Assembly: GCA_948567375.1 (NCBI GenBank)
Contig: OX419756.1
Coordinates: forward strand, 35,442,552 to 35,506,551
From: Lunularia cruciata
Lineage: Eukaryota > Streptophyta > Marchantiopsida > Lunulariales > Lunulariaceae
Reading direction: 5' to 3'
Length of the DNA: 64,000 nt
Both the position numbers and the translations under genes were made by a program. Below are positions 11,441 to 20,929 of the stretch, in pieces. How positions within the stretch are numbered: the first letter of the stretch is position 1; each line of letters opens with the position of its first letter. The notes beneath the pieces were generated by a model. It worked only from the letters and a program-made list of their open reading frames with translations. It was not told where the DNA came from and did no database searches.

Positions 11441-12739
11441 CAATCCAGGTCAAACAGTTCAGGTCCAAAGCCTGACCTAACACTTGACGCCTGGATGCCT
11501 CTGACACTACTAGAACAGCGGTAATACCAGTGCGGAAACCCATCACCCGCTCTCTCTCATCAACGTTGGGCTCCACCAATTGCTGTAACTGTGAGTCCCA
11601 AACAAGTCCAAGTCCTCCCTCTTGAAAAGCATGAGAGCCTAGGAAACTCATGAGTGTGGGAAATGCGGCTCTAGGCTGTCCAACTAGGTTCACCATTGCC
11701 ATAGGTGACCCATCAACCACTACCAATGTCTAAGACTAACGCCCAACATCCAAGATATCATCAACAAGGATGTGGTCAAGTAGCTGAATCCCATCATAAG
11801 CGCGTTGTAGAACCTCTCTTGGTAAGAAGTTTGTCCACCAAAGACGAAGACGATGAGTCCATAATCCCACTCTGGCTGCATCTAACAATTCAGCAGGTCC
11901 CATCCAAGAATGGACCTGATGTGTACTCGCCACCACTATGGTGCAAGAATCACCCATCAAAGGAATGTTCTCCAAAAGGTAAGCTAGAGAAATAGATTGA
12001 TGAACCTGGAGATGTTGTAGTATCCGTAACATCTCTCAAAACACACCAGAACAAGGATCTTGAAGACCCAATCCTCTACCAACACGTGTATGTCCCTAAC
12101 ATGGCCATCTAGAAATCACCAAGTGAATAGGCCCATGTCTCTCTAGGTCATGCATGTCTAGGTCTCTCTAGGACATTTCCTTACTGGGGGCCCCAGTAAG
12201 GAAATTTCTCTTGGTAGGGCCTTTTGGTAACCTCTAGCTGTTGATATCGGTAATAACTCCAGATACCAATAGGCCAAGTGTGCCACATGATGTAGAGAGA
12301 CTTGCCTAGCTGTCTCATCTCTCTCTACATACAAGTACCTTTGTACTCGTATACCCGCCTGTAACACCGCAGCTAGTCCGGTGCTGATCCCACCAAACAA
12401 CTCCAATAGGCATATCCCCTCTACTGGATATTGCCAAGCAATGAGTGTGGTATCCAAAGGTGTCAAAGCAATCACCTCTGGAGGCTCATCCTCACACTCA
12501 TCTCCTGATGGTACGAAGGCTCCACTCCAAGCCTTATGCACCAACTGATCTGCATGCTGCTGCAATGCCTCCTTTGAACTCCACAATGGAACATCCAAGG
12601 TGGATGGAACAATCCCACTCGTACTCCAAAGCCGAGTGATCTCCTCTGGTATTGGAGTATCCTCTGCATGGGCATTCTCCTCCAACAAGTCACCAGGCCA
12701 AGTAACTGCACCACTAAAAGCTAAAACTGATGCTGCCAT
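11440..12739 (-). pseudogene. Cytosine-C5 DNA methyltransferase domain of MT-gypsy A
   Basis: The domain would transfer a methyl group from S-adenosylmethionine to cytosine in DNA. An N-terminal part of about 100 residues opens it (12739-12440). Motif I is LLELFGGISTGLAA at about 12412-12370, followed by RYLYVERDETARQ (motif II). After one frameshift at 12230-12150, motif IV is HLVISRWPC with the catalytic Cys codon at 12099-12101; a TAG follows it at 12096-12098. Motif VI is YLLENIPLMGD (Glu-Asn-Ile at 11972-11964). Motif VIII is HRLRLWWTNFLP from 11855. The C-terminal part (11726-11440) has RAAFPTLMSF, ERERVMGFRTG and LGQALDLN, which fit motifs IX-X. The order is canonical, as in DNMT1, DNMT3 and bacterial enzymes, not permuted as in plant DRM. 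It lies between protease and RT in the same orientation. Confidence 0.88.
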
Positions 12740-12749
12740 GGTCCCGGAC

Positions 12750-13165
12750 TATAGTGAACCAAGACTACCACTACTGAAGCGTACTGGTAGGTGACATACC
12801 TGTCCCTCACCAGACTGCCAACCAGGTCTATAAGAGGTTGTCTCTTCCCAATAGTCAATGCTGAAACCCATGGGGTATAACACTGCTCCTCCAACTAGCA
12901 CATCATATGACTCAGCTATCGTCGCAATAGCCTGAGCTCTCACCACCAAGCTATCAGTCGGATGACCAGGCTGAACCTAGACAACAAGCTCTCCATGTGT
13001 GATGTACTGTGTTGAACCACCACCTAGAGATGTCTGGATCTGAAATAGACACCTCTCTACATAGGTCTTCCGTATCTCCATACCAACAACTGCAGCCTTC
13101 CCCAACATAAGGGGCTACACACCAGAGTCTAACAAGACTCTTTGTGGTGTATAGACCTTCCTTGA
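12750..13165 (-). pseudogene. MT-gypsy A aspartic protease (retropepsin-like)
   Basis: The active-site phrase VLLDSGV*PLMLGKA lies at about 13135-13090, with the DSG triad intact and TAG at 13115-13117. The rest of the fold follows (TSLGGGSTQY, ESYDVLVGGAVLYPMGF, and the end LPVRFSSG at 12949-12749). A second TAG at 12977-12979 is CAG in copy B. The protease would cut the Gag-Pol polyprotein. The region SYDVLVGG-LYPMG is well kept in both copies and probably forms the flap-to-C-terminal half of the monomer. Confidence 0.8.
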
Positions 13166-13169
13166 ACGT

Positions 13170-13905
13170 CTCACCAAACGAAAAACCCCCTCTGGTTATT
13201 CAATAAGACAACACCATGTGTGAACCGTGCTCTCTCAAAGGCCGGTCTAGCTGGTAACTCCTCCAGTCTAGCCGTTGTTGCCTGCCATAAACCACTAGTC
13301 GCTGAACGGATCCCATGCTCCTCAACCAAGTCGGCTCCACTACCAACCACCTCTGCTCTAGTAGTAGGAACTGCACCATCCCTACTCTCACACAACGTGG
13401 CAGCCAACCGGAATACTGGGGCTGGGTCAACTCCCAATGTAAACATATCACTGGCCAAAAATAAAGGACGCCGCATAATCAGCTGAGCCGCCCCCAACAT
13501 CATGCTAGACTCAGTTTGTGTAGTAGCAAGTGGCTGACTTGCTAGCAGGTAGTCCATCCTGTACTCTATCACCACCTACCACATTTGCACTAGGACGTCT
13601 AGGAACCATGGATGTCGTCTGCAATGCCTCAAATAGCATGAAAGATTGGGGAAGTCTGACATGTCTCCCAACCTCTCCTCTCTATGGGTCCAACTCCACC
13701 GATGCTCCTCTAGGCTCTGGAGCACGTATTGCACTCCCAGTCACTGTGCAAATGCATCCACCTGTGCTGCTCTACACATGAAGTCCAAAGCATCTCTATC
13801 ACCAACATATGAGGTGGAAGCCTCAGCACCCAAATCTGATCTCCTCTGAGCAATAGCCATACTAGCCAATCTTTTCTCCTACTGCTCAATCCGAGTAGCC
13901 ATAGC
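13170..13905 (-). pseudogene. MT-gypsy A region between zinc knuckles and protease
   Basis: A conserved stretch without a recognised domain: it starts MATRIEQ (about 13910), contains RRSDLGAEAS and YVGDRDALDF, then an open frame at 13575-13171 with SSMMLGAAQLIMRRPLFLASDMF and QATTARLEELPARPAFERARF. Copy B has the same text at 60284-60990, so it is part of the polyprotein. The function is unknown; the first part is charged and may be helical. Confidence 0.5.
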
Positions 13906-15312
13906 TGTGTCAGAAGTAAGGGTAGGTACTGCACCCCTACTAGGTATAGATCCTCTACCACCACCTCTACCACCTCGTCCTCCATGAACTGGAGCTCCTC
14001 TACTACTTGCCATAGCAGCCCTACCACTCCATAACTCCGGGTGTAGGTCAAAACACCGGTCACTAGTGTGACCAAATCTGTGGCAGTGCTCACACTACCT
14101 CTGTGCTGGTTGTGATGCACCAGAGGTATTAGGTCTGCTGCCCTGAGTACACTCTCTCCTATGGTGAGGTCGACCACGAGTCCAACAAGCAACACCACCA
14201 CTCACTGGCTGTTGCTGACTCGAAAATAAGAGTAAGGGTCTAACTCCACTAGGCCCTCCACTCGCTCCATAGGATCTGGGCTGTCCATCCTATCTTCAAA
14301 AACCAACTGGGCGTGGTGCACTCTGCTGCACTCTAGGAGTCACAACTGTAGATGAGGTCTCCGTACCAAATCCAGATGTCACCACTCTCTCCTCCACCAT
14401 ATTGAGCTCAATACGCTCAGCCAAACCAAAGACTACTGCCAAAGTGGGTGAAGTAGCATGCAACAACGTAGCATCATGAACTCTACGTTGCAACTCCCTA
14501 TCCAGTATCCCATACCAAAACTGGACTGCCTGGGCCTTAGTAACTCCCTGAGTGAAACTGATCAGCCGCCTCATGCAAGTGTATGCCTTGCGTAGGCTCT
14601 CTCCAGCCTTCCGTTGGAACTCCTACAAGCTCCTCAGCTTGTCAATCCGTACTCCCTGGTAGTTCTGCCTCAAACATAGGAAGAACTCCACCATGGGGTA
14701 AAACCCCGATACCACACCACCTCCTGCAACGGTACCTCCACTCATAGTAGCACTATCTCCAGCTAGTGCACCTCCACTAGCTCCACCCACACTACTCGAG
14801 CTAGAACTCGTAGGTACAGCCGATCTACTCTTGGCCACCGAGCCTAAAGTGATGGAGACATAGTGTGGAGACCAATACTATCTCCATAACTTGATCTCCT
14901 CCAAATGAGCTCTCCTGAACTCATGGTAGTTGTCCATCGGCGGACCCTCTAGATGCTGAAACAACCCCTTCCATGCCATGAAGGGTGTGAACAAATTTGG
15001 GTTCCGCATCTGCTGCAAATCACACCAACTGTCAAACTCTTGGATGAAGTCATCCAACTCAATGGTACCCACTATACCAGAGTAACGCCTAGGGCCTTTG
15101 GAGGCTCCATAAATCTTGTCCATGTCCCACAACAACGGTGTGAACACACCAAGTGCACTCTCAACTGAATCAGCTCCTGTGTTGAACTCCAACTCAGAGT
15201 CATTCTTCTCCCTCACTGGGACCTGAGATACAAGCTGATACCGAGCACCACTCCAAGTAAACCCACTATGTACTGCAGGGCTAACTCCTTTGGAATCTCC
15301 AAAGAACTCCAT
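13905..15312 (-). pseudogene. MT-gypsy A gag with tandem zinc knuckles
   Basis: Gag is the structural protein that packages the RNA. The start ATG at 15312 (MEFFGDSKG) is supported by copy B, which has ATAGAGTTCTTT at the same place. One frame runs to 14296 with stops at about 14878 and 14620. It contains the matrix/capsid-like part (LDDFIQEFDSWCD, QHLEGPPMDNYHEFRR) and the retrotransposon gag region (YTCMRRLISFTQGVTKAQAV, WYGILDRELQRR). Two CCHC knuckles follow at about 14195-14050: CWTRGRPHHRREC, whose second Cys is Arg, and CEHCHRFGHTSDRC, which is intact. A Gly-Arg-rich tail (RGGRGGGRG) near 13970 fits RNA binding. Confidence 0.85.
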
Positions 15313-15701
15313 CGTGACAAAGTAACCACACCAAAAAACCAAACCACTAACTGCAACTGCAAGTCGCAACCGCAAGTACCCCACCAAGTGCCAACACCAA
15401 CTAAGCACCACCCACTATGTAACTCTAACCAAGATAACTACACTAGGGGAAAGGGCAACTTGTAACCTACCATCATAGCACGCACTCTCACGGTCTGCAA
15501 GTCATCACTTCCTACCTCACCGGAGAGAAACAAAGGTAGTCTGACTGGTCATTATTCCAGCCTCACCACCGAGAGCACACCAGAGCACCAACGCTCAAAA
15601 GTCAAGGCACCTCACACAAACATGGTGCACAAACAAGAAGTAGAGAATGGAGGGGATCCCATCACAAGAAATCTAAACCCTCCATCTCATAACACAACAC
15701 G
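15313..15701 (-). other. MT-gypsy A untranslated leader before gag
   Basis: This is non-coding sequence between the PBS candidate and the gag start. It is conserved with copy B at 39500-39852 (phrases GTGGTGCTCTG/ATTGGTGCTCTA and GTTGGCACTTGG/GTTGGCATTTGG). No open frame of note is seen. Confidence 0.55.
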
Positions 15702-15719
15702 GGACTGACTCTGCCACCA
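15702..15719 (-). other. Primer-binding-site candidate of MT-gypsy A
   Basis: TGGTGGCAGAGTCAGTCC on the minus strand begins with TGG, as sites complementary to a tRNA 3' end do, and partly matches the TGGTATCAGAGC of V2. It is preceded after two bases by ...AATGCCA, a possible LTR end. The equivalent in copy B (near 39480) is degraded. If this is the site, the 5' LTR would be about 1.39 kb and would differ from the 3' repeats. Confidence 0.4.
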
Positions 15720-15721
15720 TT

Positions 15722-16631
15722 TGGCATTTGACATAAGCGCAGTTTGTATCTAAGTCCTAAGCTACCAGAATCACCAAGAATGGGATCAAACTGCCTCTCC
15801 TAGCCAAAGCTACATATGTATAGATAACAATGGCACAGTCACTAGGACAACAAGTGAGGGTGGACCAGTTGGCTAGGGCACCAGTCTAGGAACAAGAGAT
15901 CTAGGGGTCAAACCCTATTGCGCACAATCTAGCAAGAAAAGCAGATTTTGCCAACCAATGACCAAGATCTACTCTAAACTAGCTAGTCTCACGCCAACAA
16001 GCTGGCTTGCTGGCCCTTCTAGGCCTTCATAGCCTCTCATAGCCCACAGCCCTATGCCTCGAAGCCTCAAAACGCCCAAATGAGGCCTTTCTTGTTGCCA
16101 CTTTGAACCTCCTCCAAAATTTGCAAAAGTCCTCTAAACTAGCGAAACTCCTCCAAATCTGACCAAACAGCAAAAACTCCTCCAATTCTGGCCAAAATCT
16201 GACATAAATCGCAATCAAAATCTGACGTTAACCCTAAAGTTGGTCGTCCGCCAAATCTCCCGCTAACTTTCCACTCGAGCCAAATTGACAACACGGGTTT
16301 TTCCAAATCACAAATTCATGAGAAGAGCTTCCCAACTCCACCTTCACTTTGACTTTTTGAGCCCAACTCGCAACAAATTGGTCTTGCCTTCACCTCCTGA
16401 GCTCAAAATCACAACCATTGCTCGAAATTTGCTCCTTCTTTGCTCAAAATTTGGCCAGCGCTTCCGCACACCATCTGCCTAACTGCCAAATTTGCATCAA
16501 TTGAATAAGCTTCTGCACACTAGGGAAACACTAAACTTGAATCAAGCTACCAACGATCCACCGAGTTTGGAGATTCCACCAACACTCAAAGTTCCTGCAC
16601 CATATTTCCCCCTGACTTCACTTCTCTGATG
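15722..16631 (-). other. MT-gypsy A block X, 5' leader or U5-like region
   Basis: This non-coding block joins L to the PBS candidate and is absent from the 3' end of the element. Copy B has the same L-X join at about 38628-39480 (GTGTGCGGAAGC/GTATGCGGAAGC in common), so X is a family feature. The start of X (CATCAGAGAAGTGA) is nearly an inverted copy of a stretch within L. No coding capacity is seen. Confidence 0.55.
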
Positions 16632-17110
16632 TAATCAGATTGCTTACCACTCTCAACTCAACTCAACTCAACTCAACTCAACTCAACTCAACTCAACTCA
16701 GATCAATACTTGATCTATCACTCTATAAACTGCCAACAACTGGGCACTGATTACAGTCAAGCCACACCCACTCAAGCATAGAGAATCTAGGTGACGCTCG
16801 CCGGCCTCTGTCCGCCATAGCCAGGAACTCGAAGGCTCAACATCAAAGAAGTGAGCTCTCTAGAGCTCACTTTGAAACTATACCCCTTGGACTTGAGCTA
16901 GCTTTGAAACCCTAACGGTCCCCCTGATGGCACACTTGACGGTGCGAACGGTGCAAAGTGATGGTGGGCCCCACCATGAAGTTAGTACCCCAAACACAGA
17001 ATCTAACCGTCAAAAAGTAGTCTCTAAGAAACTGCTGAAATAACTCTAACTACTATCACTGGAACTCCAGTGTCCGAGCATCTAGATGCGGCACTACAAA
17101 TGGCGTGACA
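16632..17110 (-). repeat. MT-gypsy A 5' terminal block L
   Basis: It begins TGTCACGCC at 17110, right at the target duplication, and matches the L block of the 3' end (7265-7713) over its whole length, with scattered differences and an expanded pentamer repeat. No R block is attached on either side. Confidence 0.85.
16653..16700 (+). repeat. (CAACT)n microsatellite inside block L
   Basis: About nine to ten copies of the pentamer stand here; the same place in the 3' L block (7290-7302) has about three. It is a replication-slippage expansion and accounts for most of the length difference between the two L blocks. Confidence 0.9.
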
Positions 17111-18087
17111 TATTTCTCTATATAGAATGACCATGTCTTATAAGCCAAACTCCAATACATTGGCAAAGAGATATAATTAAACCTTGTGCATGATGTTGGC
17201 TAAAGATGTAGAAATAGAGGGGCCTAAACATCATTGGGACAAGAAAATTCATATGGTTTTTAGAGAGTATAAAAAAATGAAGACATCCATGAGAATTTCA
17301 ATTTAATTTGGTATATGATGTTGAGTCTACTTTACTTATTCATTTTCATCTTCCTACCTTCCAAAGCATACAAAAAAATTGAAGAAGGCACAAGGAGGTG
17401 ATGAAGGGAAGTCAAGGAAGGATCAACTTATGGAATTGGAGGAGGTAAAGGTAAGTAGAAGATATTGTTTTGATGGAGTTTAACCAAGCTTCTATATTAG
17501 CCATAATTAGCTAGAGTTAGCCATAGTCAAGATAAAGATGATTTCATTTTAAAGGAATTAGAAGAGTAAGCATCACTATTTTGGATTCTAATGTATTGAC
17601 TTTGTATTATTTGTAAGAGTCTGGTTTTGAGAAAAGATTTTAGAACTTTAGACCCATAAGTCTTTTTGGTTCAAATTTTTATAGTCCAAAGATAACCTAT
17701 GCAAAGGAATATTTGATTTAGTTATTTAGTCAAGACAAGACCACATCCTTCAAGATTATTTACTCGATTTTGGATATTCTCTTAGACTTTTGATTTCATA
17801 TGACTTTTTCCCTAGTAACTTGATTCTTTAGTAATTAGTAACTTTGGTGTGTAATTATTTCAAAAATATATACATTAGGAGTGAGATGGTACTCATCATC
17901 CTTTCATTTGCAAAACAATATCTCTTCCATTGAGTTCTTTAGTGAGTAATGTCTTGAGTCTTGAAATTTCTTTAGAGTTTTAGCCTTGGAGGAATGTGAT
18001 GGAGTTTGATTCTTTGCCTTCTTAGTCTAGGTACACTACCTCAATAGCTATTTGAGTTTCATCTTGAATGAGAGATAGGATGGCCCA
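17111..18087 (+). mobile_element. T1, right part: integrase end and 3' LTR
   Basis: Integrase wording resumes directly after the TATT duplication (MTMSYKP, TLCMMLAKD, GPKHHWDKKI to about 17280). A purine-rich tract GGAATTGGAGGAGGTAAAGG (17430-17455) probably precedes the 3' LTR. From about 17490 to 18087 the sequence matches the solo LTR at 59493-60178 (CACTATTTTGGATTCTAATG, TCTTTGCCTTCTTAGTC). The LTR ends in CCA at 18087; its exact start is unclear. Confidence 0.75.
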
Positions 18088-18584
18088 CAATGCCAACATG
18101 CACTTGATTATGTTGAGTGAAATTCATTGTCATTATGCAAGCATGCATTGGGATGCATTAAGGAAAATTTACTATTTGAGCCAACGTGTATTGGTATGCA
18201 TCAAGGATAATTTAATTTTTGCCATATCATGTATTGGTATGCATTTAGATGCATTGAGGGCAATTTACTATCTATGTCACCATGCATTTATATGTGTTGG
18301 GTTGTATTGATGGAAATTGATGTGCTAGCATGTGCTATTTTGCAATAAGATGTGCATGAATGTATTGAGGGAATTGTTTTTGTCTTTGTCAACATGCATA
18401 AGGATGCATTGAACTACATCTATGGTAAATTTATTTTTACAGTAGGATACATTGGGATATAAGGTGTGGTAAGTGTGAAGTCTAATTAATAATGAGAATA
18501 CTCTATGGGACAAATATCTTATGGGATGTAGAAGAGTCAGTATGGGGCAGATCTTTTATAGGAGTATAGAAGTGTAAGCACAGG
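18088..18584 (+). repeat. Degenerate ATGCATT-type minisatellite
   Basis: Loose repeats of roughly 45-65 bp recur, built on CATGCATTGGGATGCATTGAGG followed by an AATTTACTAT-like stretch (18110-18450). The open frame over it (18068-18310) is a by-product of the repeat and not a gene. Related scraps occur at 28930-29000 and 30110-30250. The last 100 bases are unremarkable. Confidence 0.65.
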
Positions 18585-19349
18585 TGTAATACTCCAAGGA
18601 CAAGAGAAGAGAGAAAACATATATTACACACTCAAACATTTGATGCCCCAAAGGAGCACCTTCTCTTTATTATATAGACAAAGAGGATCTCCTCTAAGGA
18701 AGCTCCACCATAGGATTAGGCACACAGATAGGTGATGTGTCAGCAAGTTCCACCCTTGGATTACTTACTTGGATGGGTGGCATGTCTGGTCTATGTCCAT
18801 TTGGTGGTCAAACAAGCTTTGACTAGAGGGAATCTTTTAGGGAATCTTCCTATAGGAATCTCAAAATCACGTGAGTAATCTTCCTGTAGGAATCTCCGAA
18901 TCACGTAAGGTAGCACTGGAAAGCTCTTGATGAGACAAAGCACGGGGGAGGAGAGACCAATCTTTCCTTTGTTGGGGGGAATTTGCACATTTTCAAGGCC
19001 TAATTCATCCATTTAGGTCTCCAAAATTGCCTTCAAAGATTTCAGGCATCTTTTGGTTCCTACTCTATTAGAAGAAGTCCTCTTTTGGTGATACCTCTTT
19101 CTGATCTATTTAGTCCATCATGTGTAATATCCTTCCAAATGTTACCAAACCAATTATCACCTTTAAATCATATGTTTAGCTATTGGTTCTAAGGTTCTCA
19201 AGTCTATTTTGGTTTCTGCTCTATTAGTAGAAGTACTTTTTTGGTGATACTTTTATCTGATCTATTTTGACCATCATGTATAACATCATTCTAGATGTTA
19301 CCAAACCAAATTTCACATCTAGATCATATGGCTAGCTCTTGGTATTATA
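18585..19349 (-). repeat. V1 3' LTR
   Basis: About 765 bp. Read on the minus strand it begins TATAATACC (TGTAATACC in the other copies) and ends GAGTATTACA. It matches 24463-25217 throughout. It contains the internal 150-bp duplication typical of this LTR family and the promoter-like stretch CTATATAATAAAGAGAAGG near the 3' part. Confidence 0.92.
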
Positions 19350-19384
19350 GACCTCCTTCCTTTTAAGATACAACGTCCTCGTTG

Positions 19385-19575
19385 TGCAATTGTTGCTCAA
19401 ATGCTTGCACCAACAATGGTGCATGTGTCAAATTGGCAGCGGGCTCCTAGGTTGCTTCATAGAGGGGGTAACCTTTCCATTGTACTAGATAGGCCACCAA
19501 CGGATGGCGAGTACCACACATGTGTTTTTGGAGAATCCGCTCTACTTCATATTCCTCTATGCCATCAATGAGTGT
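19385..19575 (-). pseudogene. V1 chromodomain
   Basis: After a stop following HSTKDI the frame gives LIDGIEEYEVERILQKH, then AYLVQWKGYPLYEAT and QAFEQQLHN. This is the aromatic-cage and WKGY pattern of chromodomains at the end of chromovirus integrases. Chromodomains of this type bind methylated histone H3 and steer integration to heterochromatin. The usual WEP after EAT reads *EP here. Confidence 0.88.
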
Positions 19576-19584
19576 CGGACAAGT

Positions 19585-20700
19585 TCAAATGTCTTTTGTG
19601 GAATGACCTTGGCCTGATTGGGGAGCATATCTGCATAGTAGGGAGACATGGAACACTGGATGGATCTTCATGTGTGGTGGTAGCTCAAGGTGATAGGCCA
19701 CAGCGCCAACGCGGCAAAGAATCAAGAAAGGCCCAATAAAACGAGGTCTGAGCTTACAAGGTCCAACTAATGTGAGGTTGGTTTTTGATAGCCACACTTG
19801 ATCCCCAACATTGAACTCCATGTGCCTACGGTGTGCATCAGCATACTGCTTCTGTTGATTTTGTGCAATCTATAATCTGTGCTTGGTGCTCTCCATACCT
19901 TGTTGGATTCTAGAAACAAATGTGTTGACTCCATTGACCTTGGTAGCCACTGGACGGATCTTCATCAAGCTAGAAGGTGTGAAGGGATGCTCACCATACA
20001 TGAGGAAGAACAGAGTGACCTAGGTGGATGCATTCATTGAATTGTTGTAAGCAAATTCCACCAACGGGAGTAAGGTGTCCCACCTCTCTTGCTCTTCTAC
20101 GGTGAAGCCACGTAGCATATCTTCAATTGTGCAATTAGCCCGCTCTGTTTGGCCATCTATTTGTGGGTCGTAAGCTGTGGACATGGCCAACTTGGTTTTG
20201 AAGAAACCAAAGAGTGTTTGCAAAAACAAATTGGTAAATTGGGTGCCTCTATCGGTGATGAGTACTCTAGACAAGCCATGGTGAGAAAAGACTGCATCTA
20301 AGTATAATTGAGCTAGTTGTGGAGCGGTCACATCCTTGGTGGTAGGGCGTACATGAATCATTTTGCTAGGCCGGTCCACAAAGACCACGATGGAGTCAAA
20401 CCCTGAGGTGGTCTTGGGTAATTCACAGATCCATACTCACTTGTTCCCAATGTTGGGTAGGAGTGTGGAGAGGTTGAAGGAGCCCTACATGAGCTTGATT
20501 AGAAGCCTTTTTCTCTTGACAAAGTAGGCAGCTATGCATGTAGTCCATCACATCATTGCTCATCTTGGGCCAATAGTAATGGCTTTTGACTACATCCAAG
20601 GTCTTGTCCACTCCGACATGACCTGCAACGGCCAAATCATGATATTCTGCTAGAATGGTGGTGCGTAATTTTGGGACATTTGGGATCCATGATGAGCCAT
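19585..20700 (-). pseudogene. V1 integrase
   Basis: The HHCC part is at 20635-20480 (AGHVGVDKTLDVVKSHYYWP, CLLCQEKK). The catalytic core is at 20440-20020 (VFVDRPSKMIHV; LITDRGTQFTN; DPQIDGQTERANCTIEDMLR with the Glu). The C-terminal part with the GPY/F-like stretch is at 19821-19585 (LRPRFIGPFLIL, LPPHMKIHPVFHVSLL). The frame is broken by few stops. Its product would insert the element cDNA. Confidence 0.92.
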
Positions 20701-20929
20701 CATGAAAGGTGAGTCCCTAGGTGCTAGTGACACCTTTAGATGATTGCACTTTTACAATCTATGGATCAGTTTTTGTAGCAGCCAAAATCTCTGGCTAAAA
20801 TTTAGGGTTAATCTTAACCTTTACCACCAAGTTGTTTGCCATTGGCATACAAGTGAATGCATCTGCAAGTTGCTTCTTACCTTCCACGTAGATGATTGTC
20901 AAGTTGAAGCATTATTGCCACTCTGCCCA

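Larger units (their letters stand above)
7176..17110 (-). mobile_element. MT-gypsy copy A: Ty3/gypsy element with DNA methyltransferase and PHD finger
   Basis: This is a nearly full-length element of 9.9 kb inserted in the integrase of T1. Reading from 17110 downwards it holds the L block, a long leader, a PBS candidate, gag with zinc knuckles, protease, a cytosine-C5 methyltransferase, a linker, RT, RNase H, integrase, a PHD finger, a polypurine tract and R-L-R. It is the least decayed of the three copies, yet stops (mostly TAG) and at least one frameshift prevent a single open frame. No separate gene boundaries are seen, so gag-pol was probably one or two long polyproteins, cleaved by the protease. 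Confidence 0.9.

Noticed and set aside
11440-12739. Methyltransferase as a separate host gene or plant DRM pseudogene
   Set aside because: It lies in line with gag-protease and RT on one strand and recurs at the same place in copy B. DRM enzymes have permuted motifs, unlike this one.
12445-13849. Plus-strand ORFs over the methyltransferase and protease of copy A
   Set aside because: No recognisable domain; the minus strand has conserved motifs in order at these positions.
18068-18310. 80-codon ORF over the minisatellite
   Set aside because: It follows the repeat unit and has no protein-like features beyond that.
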